Below are positions 33,488 to 40,752 of a DNA stretch of 40,752 nucleotides, in pieces. The first letter of the stretch is position 1, and each line of letters opens with the position of its first letter. A program made the position numbers and the translations under genes. This DNA is from an uncultured Bacteroidales bacterium (GTDB lineage: Bacteria > Bacteroidota > Bacteroidia > Bacteroidales > UBA932): positions 1-40,752 of the forward strand of contig CALUQM010000018.1 in assembly GCA_944322925.1 (NCBI GenBank), in the 5' to 3' direction. The notes below the pieces were generated by a model, which was given only the letters and a program-made list of their open reading frames with translations, had not been told where the DNA came from and did no database searches.

Positions 33488-35200
33488 ATGAAAGTAAACA
33501 TAGGTTCAAAAATATCCTGTTTTGTCATATCGGCAGCCGCCATGCTCCTTACTGATGCGGCATTCTGCTCAGGGACATCCGTCTCCGGACAGAATATGCG
33601 CAAGGAAAAGGACGACGTGGAGAATGCCATGAGGATTTCAAGGAAAAAATCGGATATCCTGAAAGAAAACCAAAGCCTGCGTACCGAGCTCGATTCGCTC
33701 AGAGCCGAACTCGAAAGGCTGAAAGAGGAAATGGCGGCAGATACCATCAGCTATGAAGTAATGGACATCATAGATGAAAACGAAGACAAAAGCGCTGCAG
33801 GCCTTAATCCGGAAGACTACAATGCAGAGGTCTCGGACAGTCTCCTGACAATCTGGTACATGCAGCAGAAAATCAGCGAATCCGCCAGGGAAGAATATAA
33901 TATGGATTCGGTAAAATTCAAGTCCGACGTGCCTGATTCCGTATATATCGAAAGGATCAAGGCCATGAATTCATTTATCGACCTTCCGTACAACGATGTC
34001 GTGAAAAACTACATCATCCTCTACTCAGAAAAGATGGATGCCCGTATGGGACAGATACTCGGACTGTGTTCGTACTACATGCCAATAATCGAAGAGATAT
34101 TCGACGAGCACGAAATCCCTTTGGAACTCAAGGCCATGGCTGTGGTGGAGTCGGCGATGAATCCTACCGCCGTATCGAGAGCAGGCGCCAAGGGCATGTG
34201 GCAGTTCATGTACAGTACGGCCAAAATCTACGGGCTGGACATAGACTCTTTCGTGGACGAAAGACTCGACCCCGTAGCTTCGGCACATGCGGCTGCGGAA
34301 TACCTCAAGGACTCGTACAACATATTCGGAGACTGGAACCTCGCCATAGCCTCGTACAACTGCGGAGCCGGCAATGTAAACAGGGCCATCAGAAGAAGCG
34401 GCGGCAAACGTGCGTTCTGGGACATATATCCTTATCTTCCGAGAGAAACCAGAGGATATGTCCCGGCTTTTGTCGGTGCGCTGTACACGATGACATACTA
34501 CAGAGAACACGGGATAGAGCCGCAGGGAGTGGAAATGCCCGTACACGTAGATACGTTCAGGGTAAACAAAATGCTGCATTTCAAACAGATAAGCGAACTG
34601 GTAGGAGTACCGCTCGCCGATCTGAAGAACCTCAATCCGCAGTACAAACATGAAATAATCCCCGGAAACGAAAAGGAATACATACTGCGCATACCGTACA
34701 ACTACACAAATGCGTTCATAGACAATGAAGATACGCTTTATACTCACAAGGCGGACGAATACTTCAACCCTGTAGTCATAAAGAAAATCAAGGACGGCGG
34801 GGACGGAGAACGCATCATACACCGCGTAAGGAGCGGGGAAGTTCTCGGCAGAATCGCCATAAGATACAGGGTGACAGTCAGCCAGATCAAGAGATGGAAC
34901 AATCTCAGAAGCGACAATATCAGAATAGGACAAAGACTTGTCATCTACAGGGGAGGAAATGCACCCGCCTCATCTACGGCATCGGTTTCGGATTCGCACA
35001 ACAGTTCAAAGCCCAATCCGCCAGAGAAATCGACTGTCCCGATGAATGCAGACTACACCGTCTACACTGTAAAACCTGGAGACTCCCTTTACCTCATAGC
35101 CAAGGACTATCCCGGTGTAAGCGCTCAGAACATCATGGATTTCAACGGAATAGGCAGCAAGATCAAACCTGGGATGAAGATAAGGATTCCTAAGCTGTAA
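33488..35200 (+). CDS. Membrane-bound lytic transglycosylase MltD-like, with LysM domains
   Basis: A 570-residue periplasmic enzyme that cleaves peptidoglycan glycan strands to 1,6-anhydro ends. A signal peptide (to about residue 30) and a coiled-coil segment (about 55-85) precede a lytic transglycosylase domain (about 185-330) with catalytic E221 in AVVESAMNP, GMWQFMYSTA, and ASYNCGAGNVNRAI. Three LysM-like peptidoglycan-binding repeats follow (about 355-400, 440-480, 520-568; the last is YTVKPGDSLYLIAKDYP in style). It has no lipobox, unlike E. coli MltD, so it is not called mltD. It starts 75 bases after DUF5683 and ends three bases before the convergent barrel gene. Confidence 0.92.
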   Translation: MKVNIGSKISCFVISAAAMLLTDAAFCSGTSVSGQNMRKEKDDVENAMRISRKKSDILKENQSLRTELDSLRAELERLKEEMAADTISYEVMDIIDENEDKSAAGLNPEDYNAEVSDSLLTIWYMQQKISESAREEYNMDSVKFKSDVPDSVYIERIKAMNSFIDLPYNDVVKNYIILYSEKMDARMGQILGLCSYYMPIIEEIFDEHEIPLELKAMAVVESAMNPTAVSRAGAKGMWQFMYSTAKIYGLDIDSFVDERLDPVASAHAAAEYLKDSYNIFGDWNLAIASYNCGAGNVNRAIRRSGGKRAFWDIYPYLPRETRGYVPAFVGALYTMTYYREHGIEPQGVEMPVHVDTFRVNKMLHFKQISELVGVPLADLKNLNPQYKHEIIPGNEKEYILRIPYNYTNAFIDNEDTLYTHKADEYFNPVVIKKIKDGGDGERIIHRVRSGEVLGRIAIRYRVTVSQIKRWNNLRSDNIRIGQRLVIYRGGNAPASSTASVSDSHNSSKPNPPEKSTVPMNADYTVYTVKPGDSLYLIAKDYPGVSAQNIMDFNGIGSKIKPGMKIRIPKL

Positions 35201-35203
35201 CAG

Positions 35204-37078
35204 TCATCTGCCCCTATCCGGAAATGAAAACAAGTCTACGGCAAGCTGCAGTTTTAACTCTGCTTTCGCAGGCTTGTTTTCAGTTTCTGCCGGTCTCAGC
35301 CACGGATAGTCAATATAACCGGCCCTTAAATACAGTTTTATGCTTCCGGACAATCCAAGCCCGGAAGTCAGTGCAATCCAGTAGCCTCTGCCATAATAGG
35401 CAGGAACATTGAAGTTCCCCGGAGCATCTCTCTCATAGGCGTATATCCTGTCATTCCAGTTGTCCACACGAAACCAGCCCGTTCTCAGCCACAGCGACAG
35501 GCGGCCCTCCGCATAACCGCCTTCCAGGTATGAAAGGAAAGAAAAGCCTTCGCAATGCAGTGCATTCATACGCAAGTTCAAATTCCAGTCAGAAAAAGAG
35601 CACCGCAAATCTGCCCTGAGATCCGACCGGAACGGCTGGCCGTATGATCTGTACCTTTCAGAAAAGCGGACTTCCATGCCGAATACCGGAGATATCCTTA
35701 TTTTTTCCCTGACAGTCAGCCTGATCTGGAACGATGACGTATCGACCCCGAATTTCGGCTCGGGAGAATAGCTGGCATCCGCTGAGACAAGGCACTGGGA
35801 GCGCCGTTCGGATGACCCGAAACCGGTTTTTCCATTGATTCCCACCCATTTTCCCGCAATATGCGAAACGGATGCCGTAACTCCGTATTCATTGCTGCAT
35901 TTGGTACCGCTGCTTACTGCTCCGCCATGCAGTGAAGAATACTCCGGGGGATAATATCTTGCAAGTGCAGCTATCCGGACAATTTCCGACATATCCGTAC
36001 TGAAACCGGCTAAAGCCGCCACCTTCCCATTCACAAGATCGCAGGCTACCTCAGAGAAAATATCCGTTCCCCTGACTGAGAACCTTGCGTCTGCCGATGA
36101 TCTGGCGCACAGAAATTCCGAATCAGACAGGGAGGAAACCGCAAAAGCCGTCAGAGAAAACTGTCCCGACATTCCGTACCACCCTGCATTGGCCCCGTAC
36201 ATCAGTTCATCAGACACTTCACCGGCTCCTTCGGAAAGGTCCCTCAGTCCTTCGGAGGAAACAAATACCGAAATGTTCAGAGACTTTCCTCCGCAATCTG
36301 CCGCTATTCCACGAAACGATCCTTCACCGGAATATGAAGTACAGGGAGATATCCCGGACGGTCTTCTGGAAAATGATTCCGGCGAAGCAATCCCACCTGA
36401 CGCAAATCCTGACCATAATCCGAGCCCCTGTCCGAAACGCAGACGGTAGTCTCCGACGATTACCTTGCCGGGATATCCCTTTCCGTAATATACCGCATTG
36501 AATGATACCTTTTCCGGAGGGAAATGCCGGCCCTGATAAGAACTGCGCACTGCCAGTCCTGCCTCAAACCTCTCCCCTGCCGTAAACCTGTATTTCGCGG
36601 CATAGTTTCCCTCCGGACTGAAAGTCGTACCGCTATTCCTTATGCCCGACTTGATGACCGCTGAATTTCCGATGACGGGAGGCCTTACGGATGAATGTCC
36701 GGGCAATGCCGACGATCTCAAAGCTGTAAAATATTTCAGTCGGGATACGAATCCGTATCCGAAACCGTCGAGCGCCGCCAGTTCCTCGAATGACAGGATG
36801 TCTCCGGCAAGGTCTCTGTAATCGAGCAGGACAGCTGCCTGATACACGGTAAACAGTCCGCTCGAAAGCAGTTTCGACCGTGACGCCAGATTCAGCTGCA
36901 ACGGTGCCGAATACAGTTCGGTCAGACGCTCCAGTTCTTCTTCCCCGACCTCCTCGATATCCGTACACCCTGTAAACCCGAGTATCGCTGCCTCCAGTCC
37001 GTCATCACGGTTTCCAGCCACAGCAGGCACTATGCCCGTCAGGAAGAAAAACCAGAAGGATAATATCAATCGGCACAT
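35204..37078 (-). CDS. Helix-hairpin-helix N-domain fused to an outer-membrane beta-barrel, function unknown
   Basis: A 624-residue protein with signal peptide MCRLILSFWFFFLTGIVPAVAG. The next segment (about 45-120) resembles a ComEA-type helix-hairpin-helix: LNLASRSKLLSSGLFTVYQAAVLLDYR and SFEELAALDGFGYGFVSRLKYF. From about 125 to the end there are many alternating strands (VIVGDYRLRFGQGLGLWSGF, ISVFVSSEGLRD, FSLTAFAVSS), a beta-barrel of about 16-20 strands. This pairing is common in Bacteroidota, but its role is unknown: the HHH part could bind DNA in the periplasm or be only a structural spacer. It starts with ATG 37078 and has a TAGCTTTG -7 box upstream. Confidence 0.8.
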   Translation of the reverse strand: MCRLILSFWFFFLTGIVPAVAGNRDDGLEAAILGFTGCTDIEEVGEEELERLTELYSAPLQLNLASRSKLLSSGLFTVYQAAVLLDYRDLAGDILSFEELAALDGFGYGFVSRLKYFTALRSSALPGHSSVRPPVIGNSAVIKSGIRNSGTTFSPEGNYAAKYRFTAGERFEAGLAVRSSYQGRHFPPEKVSFNAVYYGKGYPGKVIVGDYRLRFGQGLGLWSGFASGGIASPESFSRRPSGISPCTSYSGEGSFRGIAADCGGKSLNISVFVSSEGLRDLSEGAGEVSDELMYGANAGWYGMSGQFSLTAFAVSSLSDSEFLCARSSADARFSVRGTDIFSEVACDLVNGKVAALAGFSTDMSEIVRIAALARYYPPEYSSLHGGAVSSGTKCSNEYGVTASVSHIAGKWVGINGKTGFGSSERRSQCLVSADASYSPEPKFGVDTSSFQIRLTVREKIRISPVFGMEVRFSERYRSYGQPFRSDLRADLRCSFSDWNLNLRMNALHCEGFSFLSYLEGGYAEGRLSLWLRTGWFRVDNWNDRIYAYERDAPGNFNVPAYYGRGYWIALTSGLGLSGSIKLYLRAGYIDYPWLRPAETENKPAKAELKLQLAVDLFSFPDRGR

Positions 37079-37100
37079 GATTACAACAGATATTTTCAGA

Positions 37101-37108
37101 CAAAGCTA
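37101..37108 (-). promoter_or_regulatory. Putative -7 box for the HHH-barrel gene
   Basis: On the minus strand this reads TAGCTTTG, matching TAnnTTTG, about 23 bases before the ATG at 37078. Confidence 0.5.
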
Positions 37109-37172
37109 CCGGATACTGAACTTACTGTTGTTGTTTCAGCCGGAGGTTTTTCTCTTTTTAACAGTTTTTTTC

Positions 37173-37180
37173 TAATTTTG
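37173..37180 (+). promoter_or_regulatory. Putative -7 box for hpt-adk
   Basis: TAATTTTG, with a T-rich upstream region; transcription would start near 37186, about 18 bases before the hpt ATG. Confidence 0.55.
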
Positions 37181-37203
37181 CAGACACTTAAACCAGCAAT
37201 GAT

Positions 37204-37758
37204 ATGGAGCGCGTCAGACTCTTTGACAAAACGTTCAGGACTTTCATTCCGAACAGGGAAATTGAAAGTGCGATCGACAAGGTGGCAGAAAGAATCAATG
37301 CCGACTTCAACGGATGCGAGGACATTCCGGTCCTGCTGTGCGTGTTGAACGGATCCATACTTTTCACGGCTGAACTGATGAAGCGCCTGACTTTCAACTG
37401 TGAAATAGTTTCTACAAAACTGTCTTCATACGTCGGCACGGAAAGCACGGGAAAGGTCCGCCAGGTCATGGGGCTTACTGCAGACATAACCGGAAGGCGC
37501 GTGATCATAGTAGAGGATATAGTCGATTCAGGCAATACTATTCTGGAACTCAAGCGTATCCTTGCTGAAAAGGGCGCCTCGCAGACATATATCTGCACCA
37601 TGCTGCTTAAACCTGAAGCATGCAGGAAAGACCTCCGGCTGGACTACGTGGCAATGGAAATTCCAAATGACTTCATAGTCGGTTTCGGTCTCGACTACAA
37701 CGAAATCGGACGAAATCTCAAAGATATTTACATACTTGACCAGGAAGCTGGCCAATAA
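37204..37758 (+). CDS. hpt: Hypoxanthine phosphoribosyltransferase
   Basis: Purine-salvage enzyme that joins hypoxanthine (or guanine) to PRPP to give IMP (GMP). The PRPP-binding loop VIIVEDIVDSGNT is at 100-112, with two acidic residues before the D-S-G-N-T phosphate loop. The flexible loop SSYVGTESTGKV is at 74-85. Length 184 is typical. It is the first gene of a two-gene operon with adk; adk begins 11 bases later. That pairing links purine salvage to adenylate balance. Confidence 0.95.
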   Translation: MERVRLFDKTFRTFIPNREIESAIDKVAERINADFNGCEDIPVLLCVLNGSILFTAELMKRLTFNCEIVSTKLSSYVGTESTGKVRQVMGLTADITGRRVIIVEDIVDSGNTILELKRILAEKGASQTYICTMLLKPEACRKDLRLDYVAMEIPNDFIVGFGLDYNEIGRNLKDIYILDQEAGQ

Positions 37759-37769
37759 AACGGACAAAA

Positions 37770-38342
37770 ATGAAATATTTTATTCTTTTCGGGCCTCCGG
37801 GAGCCGGCAAAGGCACTCAGGCAGCATCCATGGTGGAAAAATACAATCTTCACCACATTTCTACCGGCGAACTTCTGCGCAAGGAAATTGCTGCAGGAAG
37901 CGAGCTCGGGCTCAAGGCTAAATCCCTGATAGATTCCGGTGCACTCGTACCTGATGAAATCGTTGAAGGCATGATCGAATCGGAATTCAAGACTGTCAAG
38001 GGTGTTTCCGGATTCCTTCTCGACGGATTTCCGAGAACAACCGCTCAGGCTGCAGCACTCGACAGGATGCTCGCCAAGACTTCCGAAGAGGTGACCGCCG
38101 TAGTTTCGATAATGATACCCGACGAAATGATAAAGGAACGTATCAGACACAGGGCATCCATAGAAGGTCGCGCCGATGACGCCAGCGACGAGACTATCGC
38201 CAACAGGATAAAGACTTACCACGACAAGACCGAACCCCTCATAGGATATTACAGGGAAAACGGCAAATACAGCGAGATCGACGGTACCGGCACCATCGAA
38301 GAAGTGCGCGGGAAAATCTGCGATCTCATGGACAGGTTCTGA
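37770..38342 (+). CDS. adk: Adenylate kinase
   Basis: Catalyses AMP + ATP to 2 ADP. Walker A GPPGAGKGT at 8-16, LLDGFPRTTAQAAAL with the AMP-binding arginine, and LID region RIRHRASIEGRADDASDETIANRI are present. The LID lacks the four zinc cysteines and is short, as in the short-LID class; total length is 190. The stop is followed by a very strong inverted repeat. It is co-transcribed with hpt. Confidence 0.96.
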   Translation: MKYFILFGPPGAGKGTQAASMVEKYNLHHISTGELLRKEIAAGSELGLKAKSLIDSGALVPDEIVEGMIESEFKTVKGVSGFLLDGFPRTTAQAAALDRMLAKTSEEVTAVVSIMIPDEMIKERIRHRASIEGRADDASDETIANRIKTYHDKTEPLIGYYRENGKYSEIDGTGTIEEVRGKICDLMDRF

Positions 38343-38367
38343 ACCCTGTCATTTCAATTGCATCGAC

Positions 38368-38420
38368 AAACAAAGCCTCCCGGACCGGCCGCTGTCAGCC
38401 TTGTCCGGGAGGCTTTGTTT
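38368..38420 (+). terminator. Long terminator hairpin after adk (18 bp stem)
   Basis: An arm from 38368 to 38385 pairs perfectly with 38403-38420 (core GCCTCCCGGAC / GTCCGGGAGGC, loop of 17). It ends in CTTTGTTT, giving a T-rich end for adk; on the other strand it can serve the convergent gene at 38450, which makes it plausibly bidirectional. Confidence 0.82.
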
Positions 38421-38449
38421 CCTGTCCGCAAGATGAAACGGAACTTTGA

Positions 38450-39229
38450 TTAAAAATTCAAGGCAAAAGTAAGTCCGGCGGTAGGGTAAGTTGTTCCGTT
38501 CGCATAAGTACAATTAATGGACGGATATAGTTTTACATCTACAGAATACAATTTTCTCATATCCTGTTCATACATATTTTTGACTCTTGCAACCCTTACA
38601 CCATCAACTATTGCGACAATATCAAGAGCAATGACTCCAGCAAAGACTGCTATGGAAGCAAGTGCCGCTCCAGTGCCAATATACCCTCCTGCGGGATTGT
38701 ATCCGGAAGCATAAATCACATTGCCAAGTATAATTCCGCCTACATGTCCTCCCAAAAATAAAAAACCTCTTCCGACTTCACCACTAATCATCTGTCCGAG
38801 TCCTGGAATAAATGCAGAAGCAACGCCTGACCAAGCTGGACTATACCTGTCTCCTATTGTCTTTGTGTATTCCTTGTGATTATACATATGTTTGAGTTGC
38901 TTGTATTTCATGTTCGGAACAATTCCTTCGACAGGTTCTCTATTCGTTGTATATAAATCAGAGTATGAATTGGTTGCAAAGATTTCTCTTCGTCCCGACT
39001 CATAAGTAATCATAACTATGTCATACTTTTTATCTACATACGTAACTCCGTCAGGTTCATCAAAAAGTTTGTATTTCACCTCATTTGATGAAACTTCCAG
39101 GACAATGGCTTTAATGTCGGTGCCGTCTTTTTTGGTTATGATATCCTGGGCTGAAAGTGAAAATTGACAAATAATTAAAAATACGCAAACATAGACAAGC
39201 TTGGCTAACTCGTTAAAATCGCCAGGCAA
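38450..39229 (-). CDS. Secreted/membrane protein of unknown function, possibly degenerate start
   Basis: A 259-residue protein with a hydrophobic N-terminus (LAKLVYVCVFLIICQFSLSAQ, signal-like). A soluble beta segment follows (DIITKKDGTDIKAIVLEVSSNEVKYKLF, then KYDIVMITYESGRREIF), of a type common in Bacteroidota. The C-terminal half is glycine-rich and membrane-like, with SAFIPGLGQMISGEVGRGFLFLGGHVGG. It ends with a beta-strand, TYPTAGLTFALNF. The only available start is a TTG at 39229, which follows an in-frame stop directly; the family normally begins MKKL..., and here that position is not an ATG. It may be a pseudogene or have a weak start. The base composition looks more AT-rich than the neighbours. 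Confidence 0.55.
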   Translation of the reverse strand: MPGDFNELAKLVYVCVFLIICQFSLSAQDIITKKDGTDIKAIVLEVSSNEVKYKLFDEPDGVTYVDKKYDIVMITYESGRREIFATNSYSDLYTTNREPVEGIVPNMKYKQLKHMYNHKEYTKTIGDRYSPAWSGVASAFIPGLGQMISGEVGRGFLFLGGHVGGIILGNVIYASGYNPAGGYIGTGAALASIAVFAGVIALDIVAIVDGVRVARVKNMYEQDMRKLYSVDVKLYPSINCTYANGTTYPTAGLTFALNF

Positions 39230-39688
39230 ATGTCACTTGTACAGCCCGTAACAGCTGCCCTGAAACGAGGCACATAATACGAAACCGCAAACCTAACTGA
39301 ATTTAATCCACAAGCACTGAGACATTGGGAGGCAGCATCGACATCGGTGTCTCCATCCATGCCGACCACCAATTCGGGCTTGTCAAATACGATATCAAAG
39401 AAAAATTTTATTTGTCAGAAATGAATACACATCCAGCAGAGGCCGATTGACGAATACCCGCAGACGGCTGCTCTGGAATATAAATACTATAATCTCCTGT
39501 TTCAGCAGGTTCGTCCACACCGACTTACGGAAATACCGAACAAAAGGTATGTCCCGCCTGCGGTATTGTGAACCTGTCGCACAGCCGCGACCGCTGTCCG
39601 GCCCGCTCAGGCAAAGGCTGCATGACGTCCGGGTGACGATGGTATGGACAACTCTCATATATAGGCATAAAGCGAGTCTTATCAATCT
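39230..39688. other. 459-base gene-poor stretch with possible decayed coding fragments
   Basis: No intact gene seen. Two short plus-strand frames look protein-like but are broken by stops: SIDIGVSIHADHQFGLVKYD around 39340-39400, and DEYPQTAALEYKYYNLLFQ around 39451-39507. A further frame near 39541-39633 has a zinc-ribbon-like CPACGIVNL. They could be remnants of one gene after frameshifts. The longest minus-strand frame (39395-39685) looks like noise. Confidence 0.3.
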
Positions 39689-40102
39689 CTAATCTTCCAT
39701 GATGTGTACCATTTCGGCAGGTGTGACAACGAATGGTTTTACAGGGAAATGCTTGATATTGCCCGTAACAAGATAAGAAGCTTCGACGGAAAGAGCGACC
39801 TCGTAGAATACAATGTCTTTCGGATCCGGGAAATCGATATCTGCTGCCGGAGTCCTGTCTATATTCAATCCATCGGTAATGATGGCCTTGATGACTGTCT
39901 CTATCAACGGAAGGTCAAGATGAAACTTTGGTCTCGATAACACGCACCTGTACTCATCAAGTATCTCGTCATTGTACAGAGGAACAATCCGTTCCTGCAC
40001 GATTGCACGGAAGACTTTGACTGGATTGGATTCAAGATTACTTGATAAGAGTGCAGAGATAATGACATTGGTATCAATGACGGCAAAAATTTTATCTTTC
40101 AT
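39689..40102 (-). CDS. PIN-domain toxin (putative RNase of a type II toxin-antitoxin pair)
   Basis: A 137-residue PIN-family protein resembling the putative TA toxin COG1569 group. Acidic active-site residues visible: D10 (FAVIDTNVII), E46 or E50 (NDEILDEYRCVL), D93/D96 (FPDPKDIVFYEVAL), and VTGNIKHFP at 112-120 where other PINs have an aspartate. The family cleaves RNA, usually tRNA or rRNA. The start ATG 40102 overlaps the antitoxin stop by 11 bases, a classic TA arrangement. Confidence 0.87.
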   Translation of the reverse strand: MKDKIFAVIDTNVIISALLSSNLESNPVKVFRAIVQERIVPLYNDEILDEYRCVLSRPKFHLDLPLIETVIKAIITDGLNIDRTPAADIDFPDPKDIVFYEVALSVEASYLVTGNIKHFPVKPFVVTPAEMVHIMED

Positions 40103-40385
40103 TGCGTGCATTCTGTATCTCGGCGTTAATCTCATCAAGTGTAAGATCCTGCACTCCGGCAGCGGCAGCCTGTGTTCTCATTTCAAGGAATGCCTCCCAT
40201 GCTTCTCTATTTATCTGCTCCCTGCAGGATGCCTTTATCTCGAACGGAATACGCCTCTCACGCACGACCGTTTTCATGAATACGGTGATTGCTGCAGTAC
40301 TTGTGAAACCGAAATCATCACATATCATATCAAATTTTTTTTTCAGGGTGTCATCCACCCTCATTGATAATGTCGCTTGTCCCAT
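40092..40385 (-). CDS. RelB/DinJ-family antitoxin
   Basis: A 97-residue protein with N-terminal ribbon-helix-helix: ATLSMRVDDTLKKKFDMICDDFGFTSTAAITVFMKTVVRERRIPFEI, the classic RelB/DinJ signature. A charged, flexible C-terminal half (LTLDEINAEIQNARNER) would wrap and inhibit the PIN toxin. It autoregulates with the toxin in related systems. Pairing of RelB/DinJ with PIN, rather than RelE/YafQ, is a variant. A good promoter and an operator-like palindrome lie upstream. Confidence 0.9.
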   Translation of the reverse strand: MGQATLSMRVDDTLKKKFDMICDDFGFTSTAAITVFMKTVVRERRIPFEIKASCREQINREAWEAFLEMRTQAAAAGVQDLTLDEINAEIQNARNER

Positions 40386-40389
40386 GATA

Positions 40390-40411
40390 GTCTATTTTAA
40401 ATCGTATAGAC
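40390..40411. promoter_or_regulatory. Operator-like inverted repeat for the TA operon
   Basis: GTCTAT (40390-40395) and ATAGAC (40406-40411), a 6 bp inverted repeat with a 10-base spacer, sits between the -7 box and the antitoxin ATG, the usual site for a ribbon-helix-helix repressor. Unproven. Confidence 0.45.
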
Positions 40412-40441
40412 AAATATAATACAACGCATTGATTATTGCAA
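40411..40441 (-). promoter_or_regulatory. Promoter of the TA operon
   Basis: On the minus strand: TTG (complement of 40439-40441), a 20-base spacer, and TATATTTG (complement of 40411-40418). Near-ideal spacing; transcription would start near 40405, inside the operator-like palindrome. Confidence 0.72.
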
Positions 40442-40472
40442 GACAATATCTGTCGTATATCATAGATCATTT

Positions 40473-40480
40473 TAATTTTG
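40473..40480 (+). promoter_or_regulatory. Putative -7 box for the truncated NERD gene
   Basis: TAATTTTG, with the gene start 34 bases later. Upstream -33 is unclear. Confidence 0.4.
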
Positions 40481-40513
40481 TGAACATTTGCTCAAATAAT
40501 CAAAATACGGACA

Positions 40514-40705
40514 ATGGTACTCACAATAATCGTAATAAGTGCCCTTATTTTCCTTGCAGTCAGGCTCCGCACCTCGAAAGGCCGGATAGGGGAACATCGG
40601 GTTGCCCATATCCTCGGCAAACTTCCAAAAGACAGATACCGGTTAATCAACAACCTGCTCCTGCGGACATCATTCTATCCGCCCTCTGGCATCATATATT
40701 CTTAG
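40514..40705 (+). pseudogene. Truncated NERD (nuclease-related) domain protein
   Basis: A 63-residue frame with an N-terminal membrane segment (VLTIIVISALIFLAV) then KGRIGEHRVAHILGKLPKDRYRLINNLLLRT, a good match in character to the beginning of a NERD domain. That domain should continue with a TQIDHIVVS-type strand and an E-x-K nuclease motif. Instead the frame changes to SFYPPSGIIYS and stops. The break is exactly where another gene's end (on the minus strand) appears, so the gene is probably cut by an insertion or rearrangement. I call it a pseudogene. Confidence 0.6.
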
Positions 40706-40752
40706 TCTTCTGCATCTGCGACAAACCTATCTTCAACGCCTCATCCAGAATA
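40692..40752 (-). CDS. 3' end of an unidentified gene (partial, continues past the right edge)
   Basis: On the minus strand the edge encodes ILDEALKIGLSQMQKTKNI followed by TGA at 40694-40692. Only 19 residues are visible, so identity cannot be given. It overlaps the tail of the truncated NERD frame and may be the 3' end of whatever disrupted it. Confidence 0.4.
   Translation of the reverse strand, partial: ILDEALKIGLSQMQKTKNI

Noticed and set aside
39395-39685. 96-residue minus-strand frame
   Set aside because: No promoter, odd composition, overlaps plus-strand remnants; probably noise.

Overview
The window looks like chromosomal DNA of a Bacteroidota bacterium, most likely order Bacteroidales. 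Three things point there. Promoters have the phylum-type -7 box TAnnTTTG, several with TTG/TTTG 19-20 bases upstream (secA, cdd, tRNA-Gln, tRNA-Phe, relB). Shine-Dalgarno sequences are nearly absent. Gene content is typical: bactofilin, carboxypeptidase-regulatory outer-membrane barrels, DUF5683 next to parAB, a long SecA, and a subclass-A2 type beta-lactamase. I cannot name a genus from sequence alone.

Layout. 1-10.6 kb is housekeeping: tRNA-Thr(CGT), a flavoprotein, mnmA, cdd, the SRP RNA (ffs), a secA-bactofilin operon, an outer-membrane barrel with an aminotransferase, and tadA with a small membrane protein. 10.7-14 kb holds a large TonB-receptor-like barrel, then a 102-103 bp tandem repeat array ending in an inverted copy of the 3' end of tRNA-Gln(TTG). 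14-22.4 kb, minus strand, holds a CPA2 antiporter and a six-gene export operon (TolC, HlyD lipoprotein, two ABC ATPases, two ABC-2 permeases). 22.5-24.4 kb holds a class A beta-lactamase, tRNA-Phe and a nitroreductase.

24.4-26.3 kb is a queuosine-precursor operon: transporter of the YhhQ family, queC and queF. Its short leader folds as an H-type pseudoknot resembling a preQ1-I riboswitch. 26.3-30.6 kb holds a LysO-type exporter split into two genes, priA and a diacylglycerol-kinase-family gene. 30.7-35.2 kb is parA-parB-DUF5683-MltD, linking chromosome segregation and cell-envelope genes. 35.2-38.4 kb holds a helix-hairpin-helix/barrel protein, hpt and adk, closed by a strong terminator.

From about 38.45 kb to the right edge the sequence looks accessory: a small membrane protein with no ATG start, about 460 bases of apparently decayed sequence, a RelB/PIN toxin-antitoxin pair with its own promoter and operator-like palindrome, a truncated NERD-nuclease gene, and the 3' end of another gene running in from the edge.

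Most notable non-coding features: the queT-queC-queF leader pseudoknot; a triplicated 76-77 bp promoter/hairpin element upstream of cdd; the tRNA-Gln palindrome plus the repeat array, where one hairpin shows two compensatory base-pair changes between copies; and a tRNA-Phe promoter inside the 3' end of the beta-lactamase gene. I see no CRISPR array, no complete insertion sequence and no prophage.
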